Under the pieces are notes generated by a model, which was given only the letters and a program-made list of their open reading frames with translations, searched no databases and was not told where the DNA came from. Both the position numbers and the translations under genes were made by a program. From positions 1-37,095 of the forward strand of contig JAMOAW010000022.1 in assembly GCA_039908535.1 (NCBI GenBank): a stretch of 37,095 nt of DNA. Reading direction: 5' to 3'. This DNA comes from JAMOAW01 sp039908535. Its GTDB lineage: Bacteria > Pseudomonadota > Magnetococcia > Magnetococcales > JADFZT01. This document shows, one piece after another, positions 27,845-36,950 of the stretch (the stretch's first letter is position 1; each line of letters starts with the position of its first letter).

Positions 27845-29842
27845 ATGACGCTCTTTTCTGTTCAGGAAGGTGCCTTTTTGCGTGTTTTATTAATTGATGA
27901 TCAATCCTTGACCGAATTTTTATTGCGAAAAATGGTTGGCAAGGAGAACAATATTCAATTGTATTATTGTGAAAAACCTGAAGAAGCCATTATGATGGCC
28001 GAGGGATTGCTGCCATCGGTGATTTTATTGGATATGTATATGGGTCCGGTGGATGGTATGACGCTTTTGCATCAATTTCGCCAACATGAATTATTGGCAG
28101 AAGTGCCTATCATTATGTTAAGTGTAGAAGAAAACGCCAGCATGAAGGCGGCGGCTTTTGCTGGGGGGGCCAATGATTATTTAATCAAACTTCCCGAACG
28201 AGAAGAGATGTTGGCCCGTTTAACCTTTCATGCCGATTCCTATCATAATTTATTACATCGCCGCAGATCAGAAGAAAAATTTCGCCAACTGTTTGAGCAC
28301 TCCCATGACGCTATTTTTCTTACGGAAACCATCAATGGCATCATTAAAGATTGTAATAGTGCCGCCATCCGATTGTTGGAGATGGAGAAAAAAAATATTT
28401 TGGGCAGTTCGTTTCATAAAATTTTTACCAAAGAGTGTCGTACCTCTTTTCAACCCACGGATCAAGATATTACAACGGACAGTTATCCAAACGAAGCCAC
28501 CATAGTTCGTGCGAATATGGAGCGTATATCGGTTGCGGTTTCCCACTCCTGTTTTTCTCAAGATGGGTGTCTGTTTACCCAATGGATGTTGCGTGATATT
28601 TCAGAACGAAAACAATTATTAAGCTCGTTGGAAGAGATTTTACAGGTGGCGGAATCGGCCAATCGGGCCAAAAGCGATTTTTTAGCCACCATGAGCCATG
28701 AGATTCGTACTCCGATGAATGTCATGATCGGTCGGGCCGAACTTTTATTAGAGACCGAATTAACCCCCCTTCAGCAAGAACATGTCGGGGTGATCAATCG
28801 GGCTGGGGCCACTCTTTTGAGTTTGATTAACGACATTTTGGACATTTCTAAAATTGAGTCGGGCAGTTTGGAGTTGGAGGAGAAGGAGTTTTTGCTGACT
28901 GCGTTGATGATAGAGATTCAAGAAATTTTTATAGAATCGGCTCGCAAGAAGGGGCTTACGCTGGAGTTGGAGATTCAATCGGGTATTCCCGATCGAGTCA
29001 TTGGCGATGCGACCCGTTTGGGGCAAATTATGTTTAATTTGGTGAGCAACGCCATTAAGTTTACCAAACAGGGTGGCATAGAAATGAAGCTTAAGCAGGC
29101 CAACCGGCGTGGGGAGGAGGGGCGGGTACTGTTTTTGGTAAAAGATACGGGCATCGGTATTGCGCGCGAGAAGCAGGAGATGATTTTTAATCCTTTTTCG
29201 CAAGCCGATTCTTCTATTACCCGGGAGTTTGGTGGCACTGGACTTGGTCTTTCGATCTGTAATCGATTGGTGGAGATGATGGGTGGACAGATGCGGGTCA
29301 ACAGTGAACTTGGGCGAGGCAGCACCTTTTATTTTACCCTCTCTTTGGAAACCCCTTTTTCGGCAGGGGTCGCGCATATTGCACCGAATAAATCCCCTGA
29401 GGTCATTGAGTTGGCACTATCGGCCAATCATTTGCGGGCTCAATTTCGATCCATGAATATTTTGATTGTGGATGATTCTGAAGACAATAGATTGTTATTT
29501 CAAGCATTTTTAAAAACATCTGGCCATTATTTGTATTTGGGAGAGGATGGTCATCAGGCGTTAAATTTATTTAAATCTAACAAATTTGATTTGATTTTTA
29601 TGGACTTACAGATGCCCGGCAAGGATGGTTTACAAGCCACGCGGGAGATTCGTCAATGGGAGGCCGAGCACAATATTCCCGCTACGCCGATTTTTGCTTT
29701 AACGGCCCATGCCACGCCAGAGGATACGGAAAAGTGTTTAGAAGCGGGATTTAATAAACATTTAACCAAACCCATTCGCAAGCAAAAGTTATTGGAGGCG
29801 ATCCAATCTGTGATGGATATGAATAAACTTTCAGATTCTTAG
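27833..29842 (+). CDS. Hybrid sensor histidine kinase with two receiver domains
   Basis: This 669-residue soluble-looking kinase starts with a receiver domain (residues about 14-130; RVLLIDDQ, phospho-Asp in VILLDMYMGPVDG, Lys in YLIKLP). A PAS domain follows (about 145-260; RQLFEHSHDAIFLTE). HisKA is FLATMSHEIRTPMNVM, and the ATPase has NLVSNAIKFT, KDTGIGIA and GGTGLGLSI. A second receiver (ILIVDDSEDNRLL, FMDLQMPGKDG, LTKPIRK) ends the protein. It probably passes phosphate to an unlinked partner. Two starts are possible: ATG at 27833, inside a repeat palindrome, or ATG at 27845, just after it. The receiver fold begins at residue 16, so either gives a complete domain. The upstream DNA is entirely repeat. 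Confidence 0.93.
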   Translation: MQSPMTLFSVQEGAFLRVLLIDDQSLTEFLLRKMVGKENNIQLYYCEKPEEAIMMAEGLLPSVILLDMYMGPVDGMTLLHQFRQHELLAEVPIIMLSVEENASMKAAAFAGGANDYLIKLPEREEMLARLTFHADSYHNLLHRRRSEEKFRQLFEHSHDAIFLTETINGIIKDCNSAAIRLLEMEKKNILGSSFHKIFTKECRTSFQPTDQDITTDSYPNEATIVRANMERISVAVSHSCFSQDGCLFTQWMLRDISERKQLLSSLEEILQVAESANRAKSDFLATMSHEIRTPMNVMIGRAELLLETELTPLQQEHVGVINRAGATLLSLINDILDISKIESGSLELEEKEFLLTALMIEIQEIFIESARKKGLTLELEIQSGIPDRVIGDATRLGQIMFNLVSNAIKFTKQGGIEMKLKQANRRGEEGRVLFLVKDTGIGIAREKQEMIFNPFSQADSSITREFGGTGLGLSICNRLVEMMGGQMRVNSELGRGSTFYFTLSLETPFSAGVAHIAPNKSPEVIELALSANHLRAQFRSMNILIVDDSEDNRLLFQAFLKTSGHYLYLGEDGHQALNLFKSNKFDLIFMDLQMPGKDGLQATREIRQWEAEHNIPATPIFALTAHATPEDTEKCLEAGFNKHLTKPIRKQKLLEAIQSVMDMNKLSDS

Positions 29843-30269
29843 CTGGCCTTTGCGGTTTTTTTCGAAGAGAATGGCCGGGAGGCGTATTAAATAGTATCGT
29901 TATTTTTTTTTAATGCGTTTAAAAAATGTGTTTGAAAATCACTTTTTTTTGGAACATTTTTTGAGCGATTTTGTGAGAAGGATGGGTCTGATTGGCGATC
30001 TTGTGGAGTGGTACTTGGTTCCACACTCCCTTTTTGGGATTGGTTACGGACGATTTGTTGATAGGCGAGCAACCAACCCGCTCTGGAAATACTGTACACT
30101 TTATTCATCTCCTTTTATCTTTGATAAATGTATATATAATTTTTCGGATTTTTTTGGCAAAACATAAAAAAATTTTTTAAATTCTTTAAAAATTGTGCTT
30201 GACAAAATAAAATTTTTACAGCAGAGTTATTTATCTTTATAATAATTCTGGAAATTTTAAAGAGGCACT
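29843..30269. other. 427-base AT-rich gap without a convincing gene
   Basis: Short open frames exist on both strands (29887-30108 and 29913-30167), but their translations show no coding character or ribosome sites. An imperfect GGAGTGG...CCACACTCC inverted repeat lies near 30005-30029. TTGACA (30199-30204) and TATAAT (30238-30243) occur before the next gene, but 33 bases apart, too far to form one promoter. The region probably holds the promoter of the PilZ-like gene. Confidence 0.5.
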
Positions 30270-30698
30270 ATGGTTATGATCAAAAATGGAATTTTTCAAA
30301 CTCCCGCAGAACCCATCTCAACCCGGTTTGACGGTCAGGAAAAGAGAATCAACAACCGTTTTGCTGTTAATGGCAGCTTTCGCATGCCCGTGATCCACAA
30401 TGCCCATCCGGTCATGGGTCAAATAGTGGATGTTACCCAAACCGCTACGCCCCATATGGCCATTCAGGGATCGTTTCCAGACAATATTACAGATAAAGTA
30501 TTGGATCTTATTGAATTAAACATCGGCGATAAATCTTACCACTGCTATTTTCAGGTTATCCGCTCCTCTTCGACTCATATGGTGATTGCCTTACAAGATT
30601 GGCGCAGTCGAATGGCGGAAGATATGAACAAAATTATAGGAAATCTCAATAATTTTCGCATCAAAGAGATGTTTCCCCCCCAAGAATTAACCCCCTAA
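30270..30698 (+). CDS. PilZ-like c-di-GMP receptor candidate
   Basis: This 142-residue soluble protein has EKRINNRFAVNG near residues 25-37, which fits the RxxxR motif at the start of PilZ domains. The beta-rich body (GQIVDVTQTATPHMAIQG, then DLIELNIGDKSYHCYFQVIR) matches the PilZ fold pattern. However, the second motif D/NxSxxG is degenerate (DVTQTATPHMAIQG), so c-di-GMP binding is uncertain. The ending KIIGNLNNFRIKEMFPPQEL is helical. AAAGAGG precedes the start. It follows the hybrid kinase gene and may belong to the same signalling theme as the kinase/HD-GYP protein. Confidence 0.6.
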   Translation: MVMIKNGIFQTPAEPISTRFDGQEKRINNRFAVNGSFRMPVIHNAHPVMGQIVDVTQTATPHMAIQGSFPDNITDKVLDLIELNIGDKSYHCYFQVIRSSSTHMVIALQDWRSRMAEDMNKIIGNLNNFRIKEMFPPQELTP

Positions 30699-30764
30699 AA
30701 AAAGGTCTTGAGTTTTTTGGGTATCACCACATTTAAGTGTGGACGATGAACGAGTGCCTGAACA

Positions 30765-30956
30765 AAAAGCAAAATCAAAACCCTGGGGGCAATCCCCCAG
30801 ACCCCTTTTTTTTTAAATCATAAAATCAAAAAACAGACGACCATGGTTAAGTGTTTTGGTACCGTTTTTTGGTGGATCGAAAAAATTAAAATCAACCCCT
30901 GGGTGATTCATCCCCCAGGGGTTTCTCTTTAATTTTTTTATGCCCGCAGGGCATCA
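30765..30956. repeat. Palindromic repeats between the PilZ-like gene and trxA
   Basis: The stretch 30765-30863 is close to the reverse complement of 13837-13924: hairpin CTGGGGGCAATCCCCCAG, T-run, TCATAAAATCAAAAAACAG, ACGACC and GGTACC. Next come CCTGGGTGATTCATCCCCCAG and ATGCCCGCAGGGCAT (30940-30954), which ends five bases before the trxA stop. A degenerate CACCACATTTAAGTGTGG stem sits just before, at about 30725. Confidence 0.88.
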
Positions 30957-30959
30957 TTT

Positions 30960-31289
30960 TTATTTCAGGGATTCGTCAATCCAATCATACAATTTAGACT
31001 TGGGAAGTGCCCCAATTTTAGTGGCATGTATCTGCCCACTTTTAAACATCATTAAGGTCGGAATACCACGTACACCATAACGACCAGGTGTGTTGGGGTT
31101 ATGGTCAATGTTTAGTTTGGCCACGATCAAACGTCCCTGATAATCTTGCGCTAGAGTTTCTAAAATGGGGGCAATTTGTTTGCAGGGACCACACCATTCA
31201 GCCCAAAAATCCACCACAACCGGTAAAGCCGCTTTTAAAACCTCATTTTCAAACTGACTGTCCGAGGTCTGAAGAATCATATCACTCAT
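30960..31289 (-). CDS. trxA: Thioredoxin
   Basis: This 109-residue thioredoxin has the active site WCGPC (Cys33, Cys36) inside VVDFWAEWCGPCKQIAPIL, the cis-Pro segment RGIPTLMMFKSG and the usual C-terminal helix. It is a cytoplasmic disulfide reductase. AAGGAGTG lies upstream of the ATG. It is probably a single-gene unit; 111 bases separate it from the next gene on the same strand. Confidence 0.97.
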   Translation of the reverse strand: MSDMILQTSDSQFENEVLKAALPVVVDFWAEWCGPCKQIAPILETLAQDYQGRLIVAKLNIDHNPNTPGRYGVRGIPTLMMFKSGQIHATKIGALPKSKLYDWIDESLK

Positions 31290-31400
31290 AATACATTTTC
31301 ACTCCTTGAAAGACGGTCGATTCCATACCACAAGCCACATCCATACACCCTAAAATTCAAGCCAACCCTTGTCAAGAGTTGAGATAGAAATCAACCATGT

Positions 31401-32162
31401 TTATTTTATTGTTAACATTTCTCGAATGGCCAACACCCCATTCCAGGCCTCCTGCACGTGTGCGTTACTTCCTTGAATTTGTAAGACAATGGACCCTTGA
31501 CAATCCCCAACACCACCCGCAGCAACCGCAGTTGCCTCGACCTGATATAAAATTTTTAACGCCGTCACCTCGGTGACCAACGTGGCACTACCGGCCATAA
31601 TCGGCATATAGCCAACTGGCGTTCCCATCACCCGCTGAATGGCACCCTGTCCCAGCAAACCACAGGCCGCTGCCACACTGGGAATGGTTTTTGTCAGCGA
31701 AACGGGTACGATCAGCTCCCCGCCCCGCGCCCTTAAAATTCCCAAGGCAACGGCGATGGTTCCACCAACGGGAGAACCCAACAATATCGCTGCATTGCCT
31801 TGCGAATCCAAGGCGTTGGCCCCTTTAATATAAATATCTCCTGTTGTAAACCGTTCCAACAGCGGCCCCGGCCACCCCCGCCCCACCTCTCCTTGATCAA
31901 ACAAAAAGGCTCCCGCCCCACGTCCTTCAGTTGGGGTCTCCCCAAGTTGCCCTTCACAAATCCACCCAATGGCAAAAGTCGCCAACCCAGGATCCTCTCC
32001 CAATAGCGACCACACCACATGTCGATTGGTACTTCCTCCAACGATCACCATCCGTCCATTTTTCCGCCGCGCCTGCACCTGCGGCAGTGCCGCCACCCCC
32101 CGTCCAATCAAACAACGCCCCTCTTCAGAACGCAAGACGATTAATGCCGTTGACTTCTCCAT
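31401..32162 (-). CDS. Unrecognised 253-residue protein overlapping alr
   Basis: I do not recognise this protein. It begins with strand-rich TALIVLRSEEGRCLIGRGVA. The body has several glycine-rich turns (MVIVGGSTNRHVVW, GNAAILLGSPVGGTIAVAL, GVGDCQGSIVLQIQG) and a long Ala/Gly/Val-rich centre. There is no signal peptide or clear membrane helix. I chose the ATG at 32162 because GGAGG lies 5 bases upstream; an ATG at 32174 is also in frame. Either way the start lies inside the alr 3' end (38-50 base overlap), so the two genes are probably co-translated. Its coding strand is G-rich and its codon use resembles alr, supporting a real gene. A link to cell-wall or amino-acid metabolism is only suggested by position. 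Confidence 0.8.
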   Translation of the reverse strand: MEKSTALIVLRSEEGRCLIGRGVAALPQVQARRKNGRMVIVGGSTNRHVVWSLLGEDPGLATFAIGWICEGQLGETPTEGRGAGAFLFDQGEVGRGWPGPLLERFTTGDIYIKGANALDSQGNAAILLGSPVGGTIAVALGILRARGGELIVPVSLTKTIPSVAAACGLLGQGAIQRVMGTPVGYMPIMAGSATLVTEVTALKILYQVEATAVAAGGVGDCQGSIVLQIQGSNAHVQEAWNGVLAIREMLTIK

Positions 32163-33306
32163 GCACGCCTCCATGAGTGTTCACATAACAACGTACCACC
32201 CGACTCCCAAACCGACACAGCACTTCATAGGAGATGGTTCCCGCCCAGGTGGCATATTCGTGGATAGAAATCTCCTGCGTCTCGTCTTTACCCAACAAGG
32301 TCACCACATCCCCCTCTTTTACGCCAACAAGATCGGTGATATCAATGGCGATGAGATCCATGCAGACGTTGCCCACCACCCTGGCCCGTTGGTCATGAAC
32401 CAAAACCTGCCCTTTATTGCTTAAGGATCGAAAATAACCATCCCCATATCCGACTGGCAACAAGGCAATACGCGACGCTCTCTGCGCGGTAAATGTATGA
32501 TTATAGCCAAGTGAATCCCCTTTGGATAACGGGCGAATCTGCACAATGCGGGTACGCCAAGTCACGACGGGTTGAATTTTTTGGGCCACCAGCGGTGCCG
32601 AACAAGTCGCGCCAAATGGCGATACGCCATACAACATCAGACCAGGGCGCACCCAGTCAAAATGGCTTTGAGGATGGGCCAAAATGCCGGCACTGTTGGC
32701 CATTGATACGCGCAATTCCCTATTGTGCCAGACTGGTTGTGCCAATACCTTGCGCAAAAGTGCCACTTGTTGCCCGGTTTCAGGCCGCTCCCACTCATCG
32801 GCGCAGGCCAAATGGGAGGCCACCCCCACCACGTGCACACCCGTCATCCGATCAATCGTTGTCATGATTTCAAGGATCGCTTCAGGTGAAAAACCCAAAC
32901 GCCCCATGCCGGTATTGATTTTTAAAACGATACCAATCGATTGGTTTTTTTCAACACATTGAGCCAGGGCCAAAATTTCTTCCAGACGCCAGACAAAAGG
33001 GGTCAATTTTAAATCCACCACAGCTTGCTCTTGACCAAAGGCCAATCCCGACATCATCACCAACGCGTTGTCGATTCCAGCCTGCCGTAAAAGCCGGGCC
33101 TCTTCGACACGGGCGATGCAAAAGCGGGTCGCCCCACACTCCCGCAAGGCATGGGCGATGGCCAGTGCGCCTAAACCATAACCATTGGTTTTAATCACGG
33201 GGGTGACCTTTTCCGCCGTGCCTACCAAATGGCACGCCAAAAGAAAGTTGGCTTGAATGGCTCCAAGATCGATCTCTACCCAACTAAAACAGGGATCAGT
33301 CGTCAT
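32125..33306 (-). CDS. alr: Alanine racemase
   Basis: This 393-residue PLP enzyme makes D-alanine for peptidoglycan. The PLP-binding Lys39 lies in VTPVIKTNGYGLGA, a variant of the usual VxKANAYGHG. KINTGMGRLGF, RPGLMLYG, the second catalytic Tyr in SLGYNHTF, PVGYGDGYFR and VGNVCMDLIAID are all present. AAGGGGG stands before the ATG. The 3' end overlaps the next gene by at least 38 bases. It lies downstream of dnaB on the same strand after an 81-base gap, an order common in Proteobacteria. Confidence 0.97.
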   Translation of the reverse strand: MTTDPCFSWVEIDLGAIQANFLLACHLVGTAEKVTPVIKTNGYGLGALAIAHALRECGATRFCIARVEEARLLRQAGIDNALVMMSGLAFGQEQAVVDLKLTPFVWRLEEILALAQCVEKNQSIGIVLKINTGMGRLGFSPEAILEIMTTIDRMTGVHVVGVASHLACADEWERPETGQQVALLRKVLAQPVWHNRELRVSMANSAGILAHPQSHFDWVRPGLMLYGVSPFGATCSAPLVAQKIQPVVTWRTRIVQIRPLSKGDSLGYNHTFTAQRASRIALLPVGYGDGYFRSLSNKGQVLVHDQRARVVGNVCMDLIAIDITDLVGVKEGDVVTLLGKDETQEISIHEYATWAGTISYEVLCRFGSRVVRCYVNTHGGVHGEVNGINRLAF

Positions 33307-33387
33307 ATCGCCCCCTTATACACGCTGTTTACCCAATCCCCCCCTTTTTTTTGCAGGAGTTTTAATTTTTTATCCGAGACGTTCAAG

Positions 33388-34836
33388 TTATACATATCCA
33401 GAGGTAGAGGCAAAATTTTCAAAACGGGTGTATTGTTTGACAAAGGTAAGCTTAACATTGCCAATGGGACCGTTGCGCTGCTTGGAGATAATCGCCTCGG
33501 CCCGGCCCACCAAGGCGGGATCTTCTTTGTTGTAGACCTCTTCCCGATAGACAAAAATCACCACATCGGCGTCTTGTTCAATGGCACCCGATTCCCGCAG
33601 ATCGGAGAGAACCGGTCGTTTGTCAGGCCGCTTTTCCACCTCACGGGACAATTGGGAGAGGGCCAACACCGGTACGCCCAACTCTTTGGCAATGGCCTTT
33701 AATCCGCGGCTGATCTCAGAAATTTCCTGGACCCGATTTTCCGTTTGGCCACTGCCAACCATTAGTTGCAAATAGTCCACTACGATTAATTTGATATCTT
33801 TCTCTCTTTTAAGTCGCCGGGCCTTGGCACGCATGGCGGCAATAGAGATGGCGGGGGTGTCGTCGATATAAATGGGTACCTTGGAAAGGGTATCGGCGGT
33901 TTGGGTGAGGCGGCCATAATCTTCTGGAGAGATCCAGCCGGTCCGAATGCTTTGCGCATCTACTCGGGCCGTGGAGGAGATCAAACGCAATACCAATTGC
34001 TCTTTGGACATCTCTAAAGAGAAAACCCCCACCCCTGCTTGATGATCCAAGGCGGCGTTGGCGGCGATATTCATGGCCAGAGCCGTCTTGCCCATGGAGG
34101 GACGCGCCGCCAAAATAATTAAATCCGCGGGTTGAAAGCCCGCTAACAGTTTATCTAAGTCGATAAAACCAGTGGGAACACCGGTGATGGTCTCTTTGCG
34201 GGTCATTAAAAGATCGATATGCTCAAAGACCGGAACCAAGATTGATTTTAAATCATAATAGTTGGAGCGGCGATGTTCTTTTTTTTCGGCAATGCTAAAA
34301 ATGCGTTGTTCGGCATCATCTAAAACGGCATCGACCTGCAAGGGTCCGCGGTTGCGAAAAATATGATCGACAATTTCGGTGGCCTGGGTGGCTAACTCAC
34401 GTAAAACCGACTTATCTTGCACAATGCGCGCATAAGCCCTAGCATTGGCGGCAGCTGGAACGGTATTGACCAAGCGGGCAAGGTATGAGGGACCGCCCAC
34501 CTGATCTAAAGCGGCATTTTTATCCAGATATTGCTTTAAAAGGACAGGATCGGCAACCTCACCCCGATCAGACATGGCCAAAATGGCTTTAAAAATTGTC
34601 TGATGGGCCCCGACATAAAAATCATCCGCTTTTAAAATATCTGCAACGTGGTCTAAAACCGAATTATCCAGCAAAATGGCTCCAAGAACCGATTGTTCGG
34701 CCTCCATGGAATACGAGGGGCGACGCTCTGAATTTTCTTTTTCTCGTTCATTTTCTAGCTCAGGAGGATACGTTGCATAAGAATCATAGGGAATGTTTTC
34801 ATGTGGCTCTATCGCAAACGGTGGGGATTCTTGCAT
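33388..34836 (-). CDS. dnaB: Replicative DNA helicase DnaB
   Basis: This 482-residue hexameric helicase unwinds DNA at the fork. After a charged N-terminal extension of about 35 residues, the helical domain starts at MEAEQSVLGAILLDNSVLD. The RecA-like ATPase has Walker A AARPSMGKTALAMN, with VFSLEMSKEQLVLRL, LIVVDYLQLM, SQLSREVEKRPDKRPVLSDL and SGAIEQDADVV following in order. AAGGAGGT lies upstream, slightly farther than usual. No intein is seen. It is divergent from radC with only 55 bases between them. Confidence 0.98.
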   Translation of the reverse strand: MQESPPFAIEPHENIPYDSYATYPPELENEREKENSERRPSYSMEAEQSVLGAILLDNSVLDHVADILKADDFYVGAHQTIFKAILAMSDRGEVADPVLLKQYLDKNAALDQVGGPSYLARLVNTVPAAANARAYARIVQDKSVLRELATQATEIVDHIFRNRGPLQVDAVLDDAEQRIFSIAEKKEHRRSNYYDLKSILVPVFEHIDLLMTRKETITGVPTGFIDLDKLLAGFQPADLIILAARPSMGKTALAMNIAANAALDHQAGVGVFSLEMSKEQLVLRLISSTARVDAQSIRTGWISPEDYGRLTQTADTLSKVPIYIDDTPAISIAAMRAKARRLKREKDIKLIVVDYLQLMVGSGQTENRVQEISEISRGLKAIAKELGVPVLALSQLSREVEKRPDKRPVLSDLRESGAIEQDADVVIFVYREEVYNKEDPALVGRAEAIISKQRNGPIGNVKLTFVKQYTRFENFASTSGYV

Positions 34837-34891
34837 TGGTTTTGAAGATACCTCCTTACGTTGTGTTATTTAAAAAAGGTGACGCATAATC

Positions 34892-35596
34892 ATGACCGAT
34901 GAGGTGAAAAAAGAGATGCTTCATCAGGGACATCGGGCGAGATTGCGTCAACGTTATCTGCGGGAGGGTCTGGAAGGTTTTGAAAACCATCAGGTGCTGG
35001 AAATGCTCCTGTTTTACGCCATTCCCCGGCAAGATACCAACCAAATTGCCCATCTATTGCTCAAACGGTTTGGCTCTTTTGCAGCGATTTTAGAGGCCGA
35101 TCCCCAGGATCTTGCCACTGTGCCTGGTATGGGCGAGGTGGCAGCTACCTTTTTGAGCATGATTCCACCCCTCACCCGTTATTATTTACAAGATCGGGTA
35201 AAGCGGATCAAACTGCCTTTAGATGAGGCCGAAAACTCCAAAAGCTACGTCATTCCCCTGATGACCGGTCGAACCGAGGAGGTCTTTTATGTGCTGTGTT
35301 TAGATAGCAGCTGCCGTTTATTATTTCCGGCTCTCATCAGTCGCGGCACAGTCAAAGAGGCCCTTATTCATCCGCGTCATGTGGTAGAGGCCACCTTACG
35401 CCATAAAGCGGCCAATGTCATTTTGACTCATAACCATCCCTCTGGCAATCCAACCCCCTCGCGGGCCGATATTCATTTAACCCATCTTTTGCAAAGAGTA
35501 CTGATACCCATTGGCATTCGGGTGTTGGACCACCTGATTGTCGCCGATGGGGAGGCCTTCAGCATGGCTCAGGAGGGCATTTTAAATATTGAATAG
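34892..35596 (+). CDS. radC: RadC family JAMM-domain protein
   Basis: A 234-residue protein. The N-terminal part contains a helix-hairpin-helix-like stretch (FAAILEADPQDLATVPGMGE). The C-terminal JAMM metal-binding motif is HNHPSGNPTPSRADIHLT, followed by LIPIGIRVLDHLIVADGEAFSM. The length is standard. Despite the name, the cellular role of the family is unproven. AAGGTGA precedes the ATG. Its last 38 bases overlap the 3' end of the convergent M16 peptidase gene. Confidence 0.96.
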   Translation: MTDEVKKEMLHQGHRARLRQRYLREGLEGFENHQVLEMLLFYAIPRQDTNQIAHLLLKRFGSFAAILEADPQDLATVPGMGEVAATFLSMIPPLTRYYLQDRVKRIKLPLDEAENSKSYVIPLMTGRTEEVFYVLCLDSSCRLLFPALISRGTVKEALIHPRHVVEATLRHKAANVILTHNHPSGNPTPSRADIHLTHLLQRVLIPIGIRVLDHLIVADGEAFSMAQEGILNIE

Positions 35597-36947
35597 AGTT
35601 ATCCCATAAAGTTGGAGAGATCTCTTCAAACAGTTGTTGCAAAGTTGGTAAAATATCTGGGGCTTGCGGTCCCACCAAAACCACCACCAAATTTTCAATG
35701 GGGGTTATCGAACGGACAATTTGTGGAAAGGTCGCGGGATCCAGGGTTTGAATGCGTTGCCAAGTGACGGTAATTGGCTCCATCACCTGACACAAGCGGT
35801 CTGCCACATAGCGCTCGACCATTTCCAAAGGACGATCCAGACTGGTTAAAAATGCCGCATGCCACCGGGTGAGAACTCTTTGCCACTCGGCGTCATCTGG
35901 GGGCTCGTTGCGTAATAGGACGATTTGTTCAATTAACGCCAAAAAGAGTGCCTCCAGGTTTTCTGGTGAGACCGAGGCCCCCAATTCCAATGCACCGGTA
36001 TCGGAGTGTAGCGCGTAAGAAGACCAGACATCGTAGACCAATCCTTGTTGTTCGCGAACGGTGGCTTGCAGACGCGAAGAGAAACCATCGTCCAAAATAC
36101 GTCGAATGGCCGAGACCGCTTCGCCCCCTTTTTGTTTTAAACCACCCGTGCGAAAAAAGAGACTCAAGCTAAATTGCGACGTTTGATCCGCCACCGCCAC
36201 CCAGTGGGGACCAGGAGGCATGGGGGGAGGAGAGGTGGAGGTGACGGGTTCACCCGACGGTAGAGTGCCTAAAAAGGATTGGGCCAGCCGCATGGATTGG
36301 GCATGATCAATGGGACCGAAAAAGGCCACTCCCATATTGACGCCGCAATAATGGTGTTGCAAATAGGCCCGCATCATGGTTTCGTCCATGCGCGCAACTG
36401 TTTCACGGTTGCCCAAGACTGGACGGGCCAAAGGGTGGCCTGGCCATAATTTGGTTGCGGCCAACTGGGCCACCTGGATGATCTCCTCGCGGTCGTTTTC
36501 GTCCTCGCGCATTTCGGCCAGGATGACCCGGCGTTCGGTTTCAATGTCTGAGAAGGCGGGTTGGGTGAATATTTCGGCAAAGATAGAGAGTCCCTCTTCC
36601 AGATATTCTGGGGGCAAGGTGATCCAATAGGCGTTGGTTTCCAAGCCTGTTGCCGCGTTCATGTCGGCGGCCATGGCCTCTAAATGGGCGTGTAGTTGGG
36701 TGGGATCGGGGATGCGTTGCGTGCCTTTAAAGAGCATATGCTCCAAAAAGTGGGCCACGCCGCACTGTTCTTCTGATTCAAATCGGCTTCCTGCCCGTAC
36801 CAACAACATCACCCCTACTTCATGTAGCCAAGGCTGGGGAAAGGTAGCGACCAGCAGACCATTGGCCAAGGTATTTTCTTGATAAGTTGGCTCTAACACC
36901 TTCCCAAGTAACGTTCGTTTATAAATGATGTCCAAAAAAGTCCCCAA
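35559..36947 (-). CDS. M16 family zinc peptidase (insulinase/PqqL/processing-peptidase type)
   Basis: A peptidase of about 462 residues with the inverted zinc motif HFLEH (His66, Glu69, His70) and LAEMREDEND downstream, which holds the third ligand region. The second half is an inactive homologous domain with DDGFSSRLQATVREQQGLVYDVWSSY, as in the family. The start is uncertain because no ATG exists in frame. TTG at 36947 gives the longest form; TTG at 36935 has GGGGA 5 bases upstream. The conserved core begins near ENTLANGLLVAT. There is no clear signal peptide. The 3' end overlaps radC by 38 bases, so no terminator can separate the two. Confidence 0.93.
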   Translation of the reverse strand: MGTFLDIIYKRTLLGKVLEPTYQENTLANGLLVATFPQPWLHEVGVMLLVRAGSRFESEEQCGVAHFLEHMLFKGTQRIPDPTQLHAHLEAMAADMNAATGLETNAYWITLPPEYLEEGLSIFAEIFTQPAFSDIETERRVILAEMREDENDREEIIQVAQLAATKLWPGHPLARPVLGNRETVARMDETMMRAYLQHHYCGVNMGVAFFGPIDHAQSMRLAQSFLGTLPSGEPVTSTSPPPMPPGPHWVAVADQTSQFSLSLFFRTGGLKQKGGEAVSAIRRILDDGFSSRLQATVREQQGLVYDVWSSYALHSDTGALELGASVSPENLEALFLALIEQIVLLRNEPPDDAEWQRVLTRWHAAFLTSLDRPLEMVERYVADRLCQVMEPITVTWQRIQTLDPATFPQIVRSITPIENLVVVLVGPQAPDILPTLQQLFEEISPTLWDNSIQYLKCPPEPC

Positions 36948-36950
36948 AAA

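Noticed and set aside
28760..29377. A 205-residue minus-strand open frame inside the hybrid kinase
   Set aside because: It is opposite the conserved HisKA/ATPase region and has no independent features.
29887..30167. Two overlapping short open frames on opposite strands in the gap after the hybrid kinase
   Set aside because: The translations have no recognisable fold or codon pattern and no good ribosome sites. The sequence looks non-coding.
30199..30243. Sigma-70 promoter TTGACA ... TATAAT before the PilZ-like gene
   Set aside because: The two elements are 33 bases apart, about twice the workable spacing, so they cannot be one promoter.
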